Below are positions 50,597 through 58,401 of a stretch of 64,000 nt of DNA, in pieces. Under the pieces are notes generated by a model that was not told the DNA's origin, searched no databases, and worked only from the letters and a program-made list of their open reading frames with translations. The first letter of the stretch is position 1, and each line of letters opens with the position of its first letter. A program made the translations under genes and the position numbers. The DNA lies in the NCBI RefSeq assembly GCF_963378105.1, contig NZ_OY726398.1:186001-250000 (forward strand), given 5' to 3'. Source of the stretch: Mycolicibacter sp. MU0102 (GTDB lineage Bacteria > Actinomycetota > Actinomycetes > Mycobacteriales > Mycobacteriaceae).

Positions 50597-51439
50597 CTAC
50601 AGCGCCCGCACCGCCCCGGTCAAGTAGGGGTAGCCCTTGGCGACATTGCGCAGCGCCAGATCCCATCCGCCGTCAACCTTGTCGATGTAGAGGCCGGGGC
50701 TTGCCGGCAGCAGCATCGGCTTGCCGAACCGCACCGTGTAGTCCACCGCGTCCGGAAGCGCGCCTTCGATGTTGGCCAGAACCGTTGCCGCTGAGAACAT
50801 CCCGTGTGCGATCGCGGTGGGGAAGCCGAAGAGCTTGGCGCCGATCGAGCTGGTGTGGATCGGGTTGTGATCGCCGCCGGCCGACGCGTAGCGGCGAATC
50901 TGGCCCGGGGTCACTCGCAGCACCGCGCTGGGCGGGCCCAGCTTGGGCTGCTTGGCCGGCGGCGGCTTCGGCTCGTCGGACAGGCTGGTGCGCTGCTGGT
51001 GCAAGAACGTCGTCACTTGATGCCAGGCCGGGTCGTTGCCCACGGTGATGTCGGTGACGATGTCGACCAACAGGCCCTTGCGGTGTTCCCGCAGGTTCTC
51101 TGCCCGTACCGTCACTCCGACGGTGTCGGTGACCGCAATCGGGCGGTAGCGGGTGATCCGGTTCTCGGTGTGCACCGAACCCATTGCGGCGAAGGGGAAG
51201 TCAAACCCGGTCGCCAGTTCCATCACGGTCGGGAACGTCAGCGCGAAGGGGTAGGTCAGCGGGACCTGATCCGCGAAACGCAGCCCGGTGACCGCCGCGT
51301 AGGCGGCGACGTGGTTGGGGTCGATAGCCAGCTCGTCGACGCGCAGCGTCCGGTTCGGCAGGGTTTGCGTGCGCGGAATGAACGGCAGCGCCCCGGCGAC
51401 CGCACGCACCATGTTTCTCATGCCACTGGGTTGGGACAT
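50597..51439 (-). CDS. htdX: (3R)-hydroxyacyl-thioester dehydratase HtdX
   Basis: The protein has 280 residues, equal to Rv0241c (HtdX). It is a double-hotdog MaoC-type dehydratase. The active-site motif is in the C-terminal half, YASAGGDHNPIHTSSIGAKLFGFPTAIAHGM, near residues 185-215, with the catalytic Asp and His in GDHNPIH. The N-terminal half lacks it and has a structural role. It starts at ATG 51439, 5 bp after the fabG4 stop, so the two genes form one operon. With FabG4 (ketoacyl reductase) and the divergent FadA2 (thiolase) it supplies the hydratase and dehydrogenase steps for acyl-CoA chain turnover. Confidence 0.9.
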   Translation of the reverse strand: MSQPSGMRNMVRAVAGALPFIPRTQTLPNRTLRVDELAIDPNHVAAYAAVTGLRFADQVPLTYPFALTFPTVMELATGFDFPFAAMGSVHTENRITRYRPIAVTDTVGVTVRAENLREHRKGLLVDIVTDITVGNDPAWHQVTTFLHQQRTSLSDEPKPPPAKQPKLGPPSAVLRVTPGQIRRYASAGGDHNPIHTSSIGAKLFGFPTAIAHGMFSAATVLANIEGALPDAVDYTVRFGKPMLLPASPGLYIDKVDGGWDLALRNVAKGYPYLTGAVRAL

Positions 51440-51444
51440 GCGTC

Positions 51445-52818
51445 TCACGCCCCCAGCATGGCTTGGCCGCAGACCCGGATGGTGTTGCCGGTGACCGCAT
51501 TCGACGCCGGGCTGGCGAAGTAGCCGATCAACTCGGCGACGTCGACGGGCTGGCCGCCCTGGAACAGCGAGTTGAGCCGACGCCCGACCTCGCGGGTGGC
51601 CAGCGGGATCGCCGCCGTCATCTCGGTTTCGATGAACCCCGGGGCGACGGCATTGATCGTGACGCCCTTCTTGGCCAGCGTCGGAGCCAGCGCCTCGGTC
51701 AGGCCGATCATGCCGGCCTTGGTGGCCGCGTAGTTGGTCTGGCCGCGGTTGCCCGCGATCCCGGCCATCGACGACAGGCCGATCACCCGGCCGCCCTCTC
51801 CGATGCTGCCGTTGGCGACCAGCCCTTCGGTAAGACGCTGCGGCGCAAGCAGGTTGACTGCCAGAACCGCGTTCCACCGGGCGTCGTCCATGTTGGCCAG
51901 CAACTTGTCGCGAGTGATACCGGCGTTGTTGACCAGCACGTCGGCCTTGCCCCCATGGTGCTCGGCGAGGTGCGCGGCGATCTGGTCCACCGCGTCGTCG
52001 GCGGTGACGTCCAGGGCCAGCGCGGTCCCGCCCACCCGGGAGGCCGTCTTCTCCAGCGCCTCGGCGGCGGCCGGCACGTCGATCGCCACCACCTTGGCGC
52101 CGTCGCGGGCGAACACCTCTGCGATGGTGGCACCGATGCCGCGTGCCGCGCCGGTGATGATCGCGACCTTGCCCTCCAAGGGGCGGTCCCAGTCGGCGGG
52201 GGCGGTGGCGTCGTCGGCGCCTACGTAGAACACCTGGCCGTCGACGTAGGCCGAGCGGGCCGAGAGGATGAAGCGCAGCGTCGATTCCAAGCCGGTGGCC
52301 CCGGGCTTGGCGTCCGGCGACAGGTACACCAGCTGCACGGTGGCACCGCGCTGCAGTTCCTTGCCCAGCGAGCGGGTGAAGCCCTCCAGTGCGCGCTGGG
52401 CGATCTGCTCGTCGGCGCTGCCAGTGGCCTCGGGCGTGGTGCCGACGACGACCAACCGGCCGCAGCGGCCCACGTTGCGCAGCAGCGGAGTGAAGAACTC
52501 GTGCAGCTGGGTCAGCTCGGCGGGGGAGGTGATACCGGTGGCGTCGAAGACCAGCCCGCCGAACGAGTCGGCCCAACGGCCGCCCAGGTTGTCACCGACC
52601 AGCTCGTAGTCGTCGGCCAATGCGGCCCGCAGCGGCTCGGCCACCCGGCCCGCCCCGCCGATCAGCAGGGGTCCGGCCAGTGCCGGCTCGCCGACCCGGT
52701 AACGGCGCAGGGTCTCAGCCTGCGGAACGCCGAGCTGTTTGGACAGGAACGATCCGGGGGTCGAGCCCAGGATCTGGGACAACAGGTCCGAGGAGAGCTT
52801 GGGGGCCTTGGGGGGCAT
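51445..52818 (-). CDS. fabG4: Beta-ketoacyl reductase FabG4 (high-molecular-weight type)
   Basis: The protein has 457 residues from ATG 52818, with GGAAGG upstream; ATG 52833 is the alternative. This is the large FabG form: an N-terminal flavodoxin-like domain (about 1-210) with no cofactor motif, then a classical SDR domain. The SDR has TGAARGIGATIAEVF near 222, VNNAGITRD near 305, the catalytic Ser in GLSSMAG near 352, and YAATKAGM (Tyr/Lys) near 365. It acts on CoA thioesters with NADH in M. tuberculosis. It is the first gene of the fabG4-htdX operon and is divergent from fadA2; two palindromes in the gap suggest common repression. Confidence 0.92.
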   Translation of the reverse strand: MPPKAPKLSSDLLSQILGSTPGSFLSKQLGVPQAETLRRYRVGEPALAGPLLIGGAGRVAEPLRAALADDYELVGDNLGGRWADSFGGLVFDATGITSPAELTQLHEFFTPLLRNVGRCGRLVVVGTTPEATGSADEQIAQRALEGFTRSLGKELQRGATVQLVYLSPDAKPGATGLESTLRFILSARSAYVDGQVFYVGADDATAPADWDRPLEGKVAIITGAARGIGATIAEVFARDGAKVVAIDVPAAAEALEKTASRVGGTALALDVTADDAVDQIAAHLAEHHGGKADVLVNNAGITRDKLLANMDDARWNAVLAVNLLAPQRLTEGLVANGSIGEGGRVIGLSSMAGIAGNRGQTNYAATKAGMIGLTEALAPTLAKKGVTINAVAPGFIETEMTAAIPLATREVGRRLNSLFQGGQPVDVAELIGYFASPASNAVTGNTIRVCGQAMLGA

Positions 52819-52874
52819 GGTGCTGCCTTCCATGTGGGGACGTGCCTGGTGCGGGCCACGGTGTCGACAACGAA

Positions 52875-52905
52875 CTTACTCCAGAGTAAGAATACTGGGT
52901 AGTAT
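52875..52905. promoter_or_regulatory. Two WTACT-N4-AGTAW operators between fabG4 and fadA2 (sites B1, B2)
   Basis: Site B1 is CTTACTCCAGAGTAAG (52875-52890), with perfect 7-bp arms. Site B2 is ATACTGGGTAGTAT (52892-52905), with perfect 5-bp arms. Both share the WTACT-N4-AGTAW pattern, and their centres are 16 bp apart. They lie 57 bp and more from the fabG4 start and 55 bp before the fadA2 start, where one repressor could control both directions. The same pattern occurs before the TetR gene at 47703 and before fadE5. Confidence 0.78.
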
Positions 52906-52959
52906 CAGCCCGACGGTCCCCGGCAATGCGAGGGGACCCACCATCAGAGACGAGAGATC

Positions 52960-54306
52960 GTGGCATCTGCATCTGCTGCTAAACCTGCCGAGGCAACCGC
53001 CGGCACGCGACGCCGTGTCGCCGTCCTCGGGGGCAACCGCATTCCGTTCGCGCGCTCCGACGGTGCCTACGCGAACGCGTCCAATCAGGACATGTTCACC
53101 GCTGCGCTGGGCGGCCTCATCGATCGGTTCGGCCTGGCCGGCGAGAAGCTCGACGCGGTGATCGGCGGGGCGGTGCTCAAGCACAGCCGCGACTTCAACC
53201 TGATCCGCGAATCGGTGCTGGGCTCGGCGCTGTCGCCCTACACGCAGGCCTTCGACCTGCAGCAGGCCTGTGGCACCGGGCTGCAGGCGGCGATCTGCGC
53301 CGCCGACGGGATCGCCGCCGGTCGCTACGAGGTGGCCGCTGCCGGCGGGGTCGACACGACCTCGGACGCGCCCCTGGCGATCGGTAATGAACTGCGCCGC
53401 ACGCTGCTTGCGCTGCGCCGGTCGAAGTCGAACCTGCAGCGCCTCAAGCTGGCCGGCAAGCTGCCCGCCGCGCTGGGCGTGGAAATCCCGGCCAACAAAG
53501 AGACCCGCACCGGCCTGTCGATGGGCGAGCACCAGGCCATCACCACCAAGCAGATGGGGATCAAGCGGGTCGACCAGGACGAACTGGCCGCAGCCAGCCA
53601 CCGCAACATGGCCGCCGCCTATGACCGCGGCTTCTTCGACGACCTTGTCACGCCGTTTCAGGGGCTCTACCGCGACGACAACCTGCGGCCCCAGTCCAGC
53701 CCGGAGAAGCTGGCCACGCTCAAGCCGGTGTTCGGCGCGAAGGCCGGTGACGCCACCATGACCGCGGGCAACTCCACCCCGCTCACCGACGGTGCGTCGG
53801 TGGCACTGCTGGCCAGCGAGGAGTGGGCCGCCGCGCACAAGCTGACCCCGTTGGCGTACTTCGTCGATGCCGAGACTGCCGCGGTGGACTACGTCAACGG
53901 CGCCGACGGCCTGCTGATGGCTCCGACCTATGCGGTGCCGCGGCTGTTGGCTCGAAACGGACTGACCCTGCAGGACTTCGACTTCTACGAGATCCACGAG
54001 GCCTTCGCCGCCACGGTGTTGTGCCACCTGCAGGCCTGGGAGTCCGAGGAGTACTGCAAGGAGCGGCTGGGACTGGATTCGGCGCTGGGCGCCATCGACC
54101 GGTCCAAGCTCAACGTCAACGGGTCGTCGCTGGCCTCGGGGCACCCGTTCGCGGCCACCGGCGGCCGGATCGTGGCGCAGGCGGCCAAGCAGATCGCCGA
54201 AGCCAAGGCCGCCAAGAAGGGCGCAGCGAAGAACAAGCCGGTGCGTGCGCTGATCTCGATCTGCGCCGCCGGCGGCCAGGGCGTGGCCGCCATCCTCGAG
54301 GGGTAG
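52960..54306 (+). CDS. fadA2: Acetyl-CoA acetyltransferase/3-ketoacyl-CoA thiolase FadA2
   Basis: The 448-residue thiolase starts at GTG 52960. The nucleophilic Cys is in QQACGTGLQAA near residue 107. The His motifs are EIHEAFAAT near 345 and SGHPFAATGGR near 393, and the second catalytic Cys is in ISICAAGGQG near 435. A Lys/Ala-rich surface segment AKAAKKGAAKNKP precedes the last strand. It cleaves 3-ketoacyl-CoA to acetyl-CoA and a shortened chain. Placed opposite fabG4-htdX with shared operators, it gives a nearly complete beta-oxidation set with fadE5. Its name follows Rv0243. Confidence 0.92.
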   Translation: MASASAAKPAEATAGTRRRVAVLGGNRIPFARSDGAYANASNQDMFTAALGGLIDRFGLAGEKLDAVIGGAVLKHSRDFNLIRESVLGSALSPYTQAFDLQQACGTGLQAAICAADGIAAGRYEVAAAGGVDTTSDAPLAIGNELRRTLLALRRSKSNLQRLKLAGKLPAALGVEIPANKETRTGLSMGEHQAITTKQMGIKRVDQDELAAASHRNMAAAYDRGFFDDLVTPFQGLYRDDNLRPQSSPEKLATLKPVFGAKAGDATMTAGNSTPLTDGASVALLASEEWAAAHKLTPLAYFVDAETAAVDYVNGADGLLMAPTYAVPRLLARNGLTLQDFDFYEIHEAFAATVLCHLQAWESEEYCKERLGLDSALGAIDRSKLNVNGSSLASGHPFAATGGRIVAQAAKQIAEAKAAKKGAAKNKPVRALISICAAGGQGVAAILEG

Positions 54307-54436
54307 CGCCGGGTCGGCGCCGATAGCGCAGCAGGCGCGACGATCGACGTTTGATACGCGTCGTCGCCGGGTAGTCGAGACATCGGTTCGCTTCGTGTGG
54401 CCGCGGGCCCCCGGTGGCAGCGCGAAGCAACCTGCC

Positions 54437-54475
54437 CGGTCCGCCGCTGAACTGAGGGGATTCAGCGGCGGACCG
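54437..54475 (+). terminator. Hairpin terminator after fadA2
   Basis: An inverted repeat with 15-bp perfect arms (54437-54451 and 54461-54475) and a 9-nt loop is followed by TTT. It lies 130 bp past the fadA2 stop. Its right arm overlaps the last codons and stop of the convergent DJ-1-like gene, so the same DNA encodes the protein end Val-Arg-Arg and a terminator. Confidence 0.78.
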
Positions 54476-55190
54476 TTTGGGTCCGCCGGTTGCGAACCGC
54501 GCCGATCGCCTGATCCCACAGCAGCAGCGCGCTGGCCTTCAGCTGGGCCGGCTTCGCCAGCTCCCTGGCCATCAGCGCGGTGGCCGCCGCCTTGGTCTGC
54601 ACCGATGCCTTCGAGGTGTGGCCGGAGTCGAATGGCGGCTGCGGGTCGTACTCCATCGACAACTGAATCGCCTTGGCGCGGCCCTCCCCGCCGATCTGGC
54701 CGGCCAGCCACAAACCCAGATCGATACCGGCCGATACCCCCGCACAGGTGACGATGTCCCCCTCGTGCACGATGCGCTCGTCGCCGACGGCGGTGGCGCC
54801 GAACGTCTTCAGCGCGGGCAGCGCCATCCAGTGCGAGGTGGCGCGCTTACCGGTGAGCAGTCCGGCGGCGCCTAGGACGACCGAACCCGAGCACACCGAT
54901 GCCGTCCACGTCGCCGTCTGGTGGGCGGCCCGGACCCAGTCCAGTAGCTTCTGGTCGCGGGCATGCTCCATGGTCGTCATCCCGCCGGGGATCAGAATCA
55001 CGTCGGGGGAGGGCGTCTCGTCGAACGAGTGGGTTGCCCCGACCACCAGTACACCGGAGTCGGCGGTGATCGGTCCGGGCTCATGCCACACGAAGCGCAC
55101 CTGCGCATCCGGAAGCCAGCGCAACACCTCGTAGGGGCCGATGAAGTCCAGCGAGGTGAATCCGGGGTAGAGCACAATTGCGATCTGCAT
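54462..55190 (-). CDS. DJ-1/PfpI-family protein, isonitrile-hydratase-like
   Basis: The protein has 242 residues from ATG 55190 with AAAGGAAA upstream. It has the DJ-1/PfpI fold: QIAIVLYPGFTSLDFIGPYEVL at the start, VILIPGG near residue 67, the nucleophile elbow ASVCSGSVVLGAAGLL with Cys near residue 99, and HWMALPAL with a His after it. CAGVSAGIDLGLWLAGQIGG near 150 is typical of the InhA (isonitrile hydratase)/GlxA branch. The C terminus has a Lys/Ala-rich tail. It is 12 bp from an upstream AraC-type regulator with the same N-terminal fold, so enzyme and regulator may sense related compounds. Confidence 0.85.
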   Translation of the reverse strand: MQIAIVLYPGFTSLDFIGPYEVLRWLPDAQVRFVWHEPGPITADSGVLVVGATHSFDETPSPDVILIPGGMTTMEHARDQKLLDWVRAAHQTATWTASVCSGSVVLGAAGLLTGKRATSHWMALPALKTFGATAVGDERIVHEGDIVTCAGVSAGIDLGLWLAGQIGGEGRAKAIQLSMEYDPQPPFDSGHTSKASVQTKAAATALMARELAKPAQLKASALLLWDQAIGAVRNRRTQTVRR

Positions 55191-55202
55191 GGATATTTCC
55201 TT

Positions 55203-56171
55203 TCAGGCGAAGGTCTTGCGGTAGTGATCGGGTGAGATGCCGAGGCGGCGAATGAAGGTGCGCCGCAGGGTTTCCGCGGTGCCGAATCCACAGCGTCCGG
55301 CGATCGCGACGACGGTGTCGTCGGTCTCCTCGAGTTGTCGGCGTGCGGCCTCGGTGCGCACCCGCTCCACGTACGCGCCCGGTGCCATGCCCACCTCGTC
55401 GGTGAAGACCCGGGTGAAGTGCCGGGGGCTCATCGACGCCCGCGACGCCAGCTCGGTAATCCGGTGTAGGCCACCGGGTTCGGACTCGATCAGCTCCTGG
55501 ACGTCACGGATCGGCGCGCGACGTGATCGCGGCAGCCAAGCGGGAACCGCGAACTGGGACTGGCCGCCGGGCCGCCGCAGATACAGCACCAGCCAGCGGG
55601 CCGCGGTCTGCGCCACCTCGGTTCCGTAATCCTCTTCCACCAACGCCAAGGCCAGATCGATACCGGCGGTAACCCCGGCCGCGGTCCACACCGTCGCCGA
55701 ACTGCGCACGAAGATGGGCTCGGGGTCGACGATGACCGCCGGGAACTCGCGGGCCAGCGCGTCGGCGAATGCCCAATGTGTGGTGGCCCGGCGCCCGTCG
55801 AGTAGACCCGCCTGCGCGGCCAGAAAAGCACCGGTACACACGCTGACCACACGCCGGGTGTGGGACGCGGCGCGGCGAACCCATTCGACGGTTTCCGGAT
55901 CGGCCTGCGCCGCGTGGACGCCGACGCCACCGGGCAGCACCAGGGTGTCGACGGGTTCGCTCGGTTCGGGCAGGGGACTCGGCGCAAGCGCCAGCCCGCT
56001 GCTGGTGGCGATCGATGCGCCGTCGACGCTCGCCACCGTCACCTGGTAGCCGGCGTCCTCGCGGCCCTGACCGAGCAGGACCAGCGTCGCGGTGGCGAAG
56101 ACCTCCGCGGGCCCGAAAACATCCAGCGCCTGGATGCCGGGGTAGCCGAGGATGACGACGGTCCGTGTCAT
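55203..56171 (-). CDS. GlxA-type AraC-family regulator (DJ-1 domain plus HTH)
   Basis: The protein has 322 residues. Residues 1-200 are a DJ-1/PfpI domain (VVILGYPGIQALDVFGPAEVF, LVLPGG, VVSVCTGAFLAAQAGLLDGRRATTHW). Residues 215-322 form an AraC DNA-binding domain with ITELASRASMSPRHFTRVF and VVAIAGRCGFGTAETLRRTF as the two helix-turn-helices. GlxA-type regulators sense small metabolites such as quaternary amines or arginine-type compounds. It is the first gene of a two-gene operon with a DJ-1 enzyme, which it probably activates. The upstream gap to the fadE5 terminator is short. Confidence 0.87.
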   Translation of the reverse strand: MTRTVVILGYPGIQALDVFGPAEVFATATLVLLGQGREDAGYQVTVASVDGASIATSSGLALAPSPLPEPSEPVDTLVLPGGVGVHAAQADPETVEWVRRAASHTRRVVSVCTGAFLAAQAGLLDGRRATTHWAFADALAREFPAVIVDPEPIFVRSSATVWTAAGVTAGIDLALALVEEDYGTEVAQTAARWLVLYLRRPGGQSQFAVPAWLPRSRRAPIRDVQELIESEPGGLHRITELASRASMSPRHFTRVFTDEVGMAPGAYVERVRTEAARRQLEETDDTVVAIAGRCGFGTAETLRRTFIRRLGISPDHYRKTFA

Positions 56172-56258
56172 GGCATCAGTGTCGGACGCCGGACCCGGTG
56201 GCGTCTACGACATACATCCCACAAATCAGGACAACCCGCGTCGTCCCGGTCCAGCCCC

Positions 56259-56300
56259 AAAAATGCAGCAGGCCCCCAAGGGGTCTCCCCGGGGGCCTGC
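56259..56300 (-). terminator. Intrinsic terminator after fadE5
   Basis: Read on the minus strand, a GCAGGCCCCC/GGGGGCCTGC stem (arms 56291-56300 and 56268-56277) with a 13-nt loop is followed within 4 nt by TTTTT (56259-56263). It begins 18 bp past the fadE5 stop. The T-run makes it the most conventional terminator in the window. Confidence 0.85.
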
Positions 56301-56318
56301 GCGGTCTGTGCTCAGCGT

Positions 56319-58154
56319 TTAGAACGCCGCTTCGTCGAGCTCCATGATGTCGTTGTCGATGTTCTCGATCACCGAGCGAGTGCTGGTCAGCAATGGCAGG
56401 AAGTTCTTGGTGAAGAACGACGCCACCGCGATCTTGCCCTCGTAGAAGGAGCGGTCGGCACCCTCGGCACCGCCGTCAAGCTTCTCCACGGCCACCGCGG
56501 CCTGGCGGGCCAGCAGCCAGCCGATCATCAGATCGCCGACGCTCATCAGGAAGCGCACCGAACCCAGGCCGACCTTGTAGATGCTGGAGATGTCCTCCTG
56601 CGCGGCCATCAGGTAACCGGTCAGCGTCGCGGCCATGCCCTGCACGTCGGCCAGCGCGGTGGCCAGCAGTTCCCGCTCGGCCTTCAGCCGCCCGTTGCCG
56701 GTCTCGTTCTTGATGAACGTCTCGATCTCGCCCGCGACATGGCCCAGTGCAGCGCCCTTGTCGCGGATGATCTTGCGGAAGAAGAAGTCCTGCGCCTGAA
56801 TTGCCGTGGTGCCCTCGTAGAGCGAGTCGATCTTGGCGTCACGGATGTACTGCTCGATCGGGTAGTCCTGCAGGAAGCCCGAGCCACCCAGGGTCTGCAG
56901 ACTCTCGGTGAGCTTGGCGTAGGCCTGCTCGGAGCCGACACCCTTGACGATCGGCAGCATCAGGTCGTTGATCTTGACCGCCAGGTCGGCGTCGACGCCG
57001 TGCAGTGCCTTGGCGACCGCCTCGTCCTGGAAGGTGGCGGTGAACATGTACAGCGCGCGCAGACCCTCGGCGTAGGCCTTCTGGGTCATCAGCGACCGGC
57101 GGACGTCCGGGTGGTGGGTAATGGTCACCCGCGGCGCGGCCTTGTCGGTCATCTGGGTCAGGTCGGCGCCCTGCACCCGCTCCTTGGCGTACTCGAGCGC
57201 GTTGAGGTAACCGGTGGACAGCGTCGCGATGGCCTTGGTACCGACCATCATCCGGGCCTGCTCGATCACGTCGAACATCTGCGCGATGCCGTTGTGCACC
57301 TCGCCGACCAGCCAGCCCTTGGCCGGTACGCCGTGCTGGCCGAAGGTCAGCTCACAGGTGGCCGAGACCTTCAGGCCCATCTTGTGCTCGACGTTGGTCA
57401 CGAAGGCACCGTTGCGCTCGCCGAGCTCACCGGTTTCGAAGTCGAAGAGGAACTTCGGCACGAAGAACAGCGACAGACCCTTGGTGCCGGGCTTGGCGCC
57501 CTCCGGGCGGGCCAGCACCAGGTGGAAGATGTTCTCGAACAGGTCGTCGGAGTCAGCCGAGGTGATGAACCGCTTGACGCCGTCGATGTGCCACGAGCCG
57601 TCCTCTTGTTGGACGGCCTTGGTGCGGCCGGCGCCCACGTCGGAGCCGGCGTCCGGCTCGGTCAGCACCATGGTCGAACCCCAGCCACGCTCGGCGGCGA
57701 GGATGGCCCACTTCTTCTGCTCTTCGGTGGCGATGTTGTAGAAGATGTTGGCGAAGCCGGCGCCACCGCCGTACATCCACACCGCGGGGTTGGCACCCAG
57801 GATGTGCTCCTGCAGGGCCCACATCAGGACCTTGGGCATCGGTATGCCGCCGAGCTCCTCGATGACCCCGACCCGGTCCCAGCCGCCTTCCAGGTGGGCG
57901 CGCACCGACTTCTTGAAGGACTCGGGCAACGTCACCGAGTGGGTGGCCGGGTCGAACACCGGCGGGTTGCGGTCGCCGTCGACGAAGGACTCGGCGATCG
58001 GGCCCTCGGCCAGGCGGACCATCTCGCCGAGCATCTCTTGAGCGGTGTCGACGTCCAGGTCGGCGTAGTCGCCTTCGCCGAAGACCTGGTCCAGGCCCAG
58101 CACCTCGAACAGGTTGAACACCTGGTCACGGACATTGCTCTTGTAGTGGCTCAC
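56319..58154 (-). CDS. fadE5: Broad-range acyl-CoA dehydrogenase FadE5
   Basis: The protein has 611 residues from GTG 58154 with GAGGAA upstream, the same length as Rv0244c. It catalyses the first step of beta-oxidation on a wide range of acyl-CoAs. Landmarks are LTEPDAGSDVGAGRTKA near residue 163, GVKRFITSADSD near 195, TCELTFGQHG near 275, and SLYEGTTAIQAQDF near 447, whose Glu is the expected base. A C-terminal domain of about 130 residues extends beyond normal FadE length. Two WTACT-N4-AGTAW sites lie 50-90 bp upstream, linking it to fabG4-htdX and fadA2. A strong terminator follows. The window also holds a full-length paralogue at 15372. Confidence 0.93.
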   Translation of the reverse strand: MSHYKSNVRDQVFNLFEVLGLDQVFGEGDYADLDVDTAQEMLGEMVRLAEGPIAESFVDGDRNPPVFDPATHSVTLPESFKKSVRAHLEGGWDRVGVIEELGGIPMPKVLMWALQEHILGANPAVWMYGGGAGFANIFYNIATEEQKKWAILAAERGWGSTMVLTEPDAGSDVGAGRTKAVQQEDGSWHIDGVKRFITSADSDDLFENIFHLVLARPEGAKPGTKGLSLFFVPKFLFDFETGELGERNGAFVTNVEHKMGLKVSATCELTFGQHGVPAKGWLVGEVHNGIAQMFDVIEQARMMVGTKAIATLSTGYLNALEYAKERVQGADLTQMTDKAAPRVTITHHPDVRRSLMTQKAYAEGLRALYMFTATFQDEAVAKALHGVDADLAVKINDLMLPIVKGVGSEQAYAKLTESLQTLGGSGFLQDYPIEQYIRDAKIDSLYEGTTAIQAQDFFFRKIIRDKGAALGHVAGEIETFIKNETGNGRLKAERELLATALADVQGMAATLTGYLMAAQEDISSIYKVGLGSVRFLMSVGDLMIGWLLARQAAVAVEKLDGGAEGADRSFYEGKIAVASFFTKNFLPLLTSTRSVIENIDNDIMELDEAAF

Positions 58155-58202
58155 TACTTCCTCCTCATGGAATGCCACCTGTGGTTGGGTACTCAGGCTT
58201 AA

Positions 58203-58244
58203 GTTACCCACCAGTAACGTAACCTGAAATATACTCGCCAGTAG
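58203..58244. promoter_or_regulatory. Two WTACT-N4-AGTAW-type operators before fadE5 (sites C1, C2)
   Basis: Site C1 is GTTACCCACCAGTAAC (58203-58218), with 5-bp perfect arms. Site C2 is ATACTCGCCAGTAG (58231-58244), with TACT/AGTA arms. They lie 49-90 bp before the fadE5 start in the gap shared with the divergent flavin reductase gene. Centre spacing is 27 bp. They match the operators at 47651 and 52875-52905. Confidence 0.7.
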
Positions 58245-58286
58245 CCATAGTGCAAGCTGATGTGAGCTACGTCCTTCAATCGGGTA

Positions 58287-58300
58287 ACCAACCGGTTGGT
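58287..58300. promoter_or_regulatory. Perfect palindrome before the flavin reductase gene
   Basis: ACCAACCGGTTGGT is a perfect 14-bp palindrome about 100 bp before the flavin reductase start. It differs by two bases from ACCAACCCATTGGT at 661-674 in the PGRS promoter region. The binding protein is unknown. Confidence 0.45.
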
Positions 58301-58401
58301 CTCTGGCGCAAAATGCGGTCGTTGGCGGCCGATCTGCCGAGGTGGCGGGCTGGCGAGTAGGGTTCTGGGCGACCAGACCAGACGAGGCGAATGAGTCCCC
58401 G

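Noticed and set aside
50597..52576. 659-residue minus-strand frame spanning htdX and most of fabG4 as one fused protein
   Set aside because: Its first 375 residues are out-of-frame Arg/Gly-rich sequence across fabG4. The true htdX start is ATG 51439, giving the expected 280 residues, and fabG4 is intact in its own frame.
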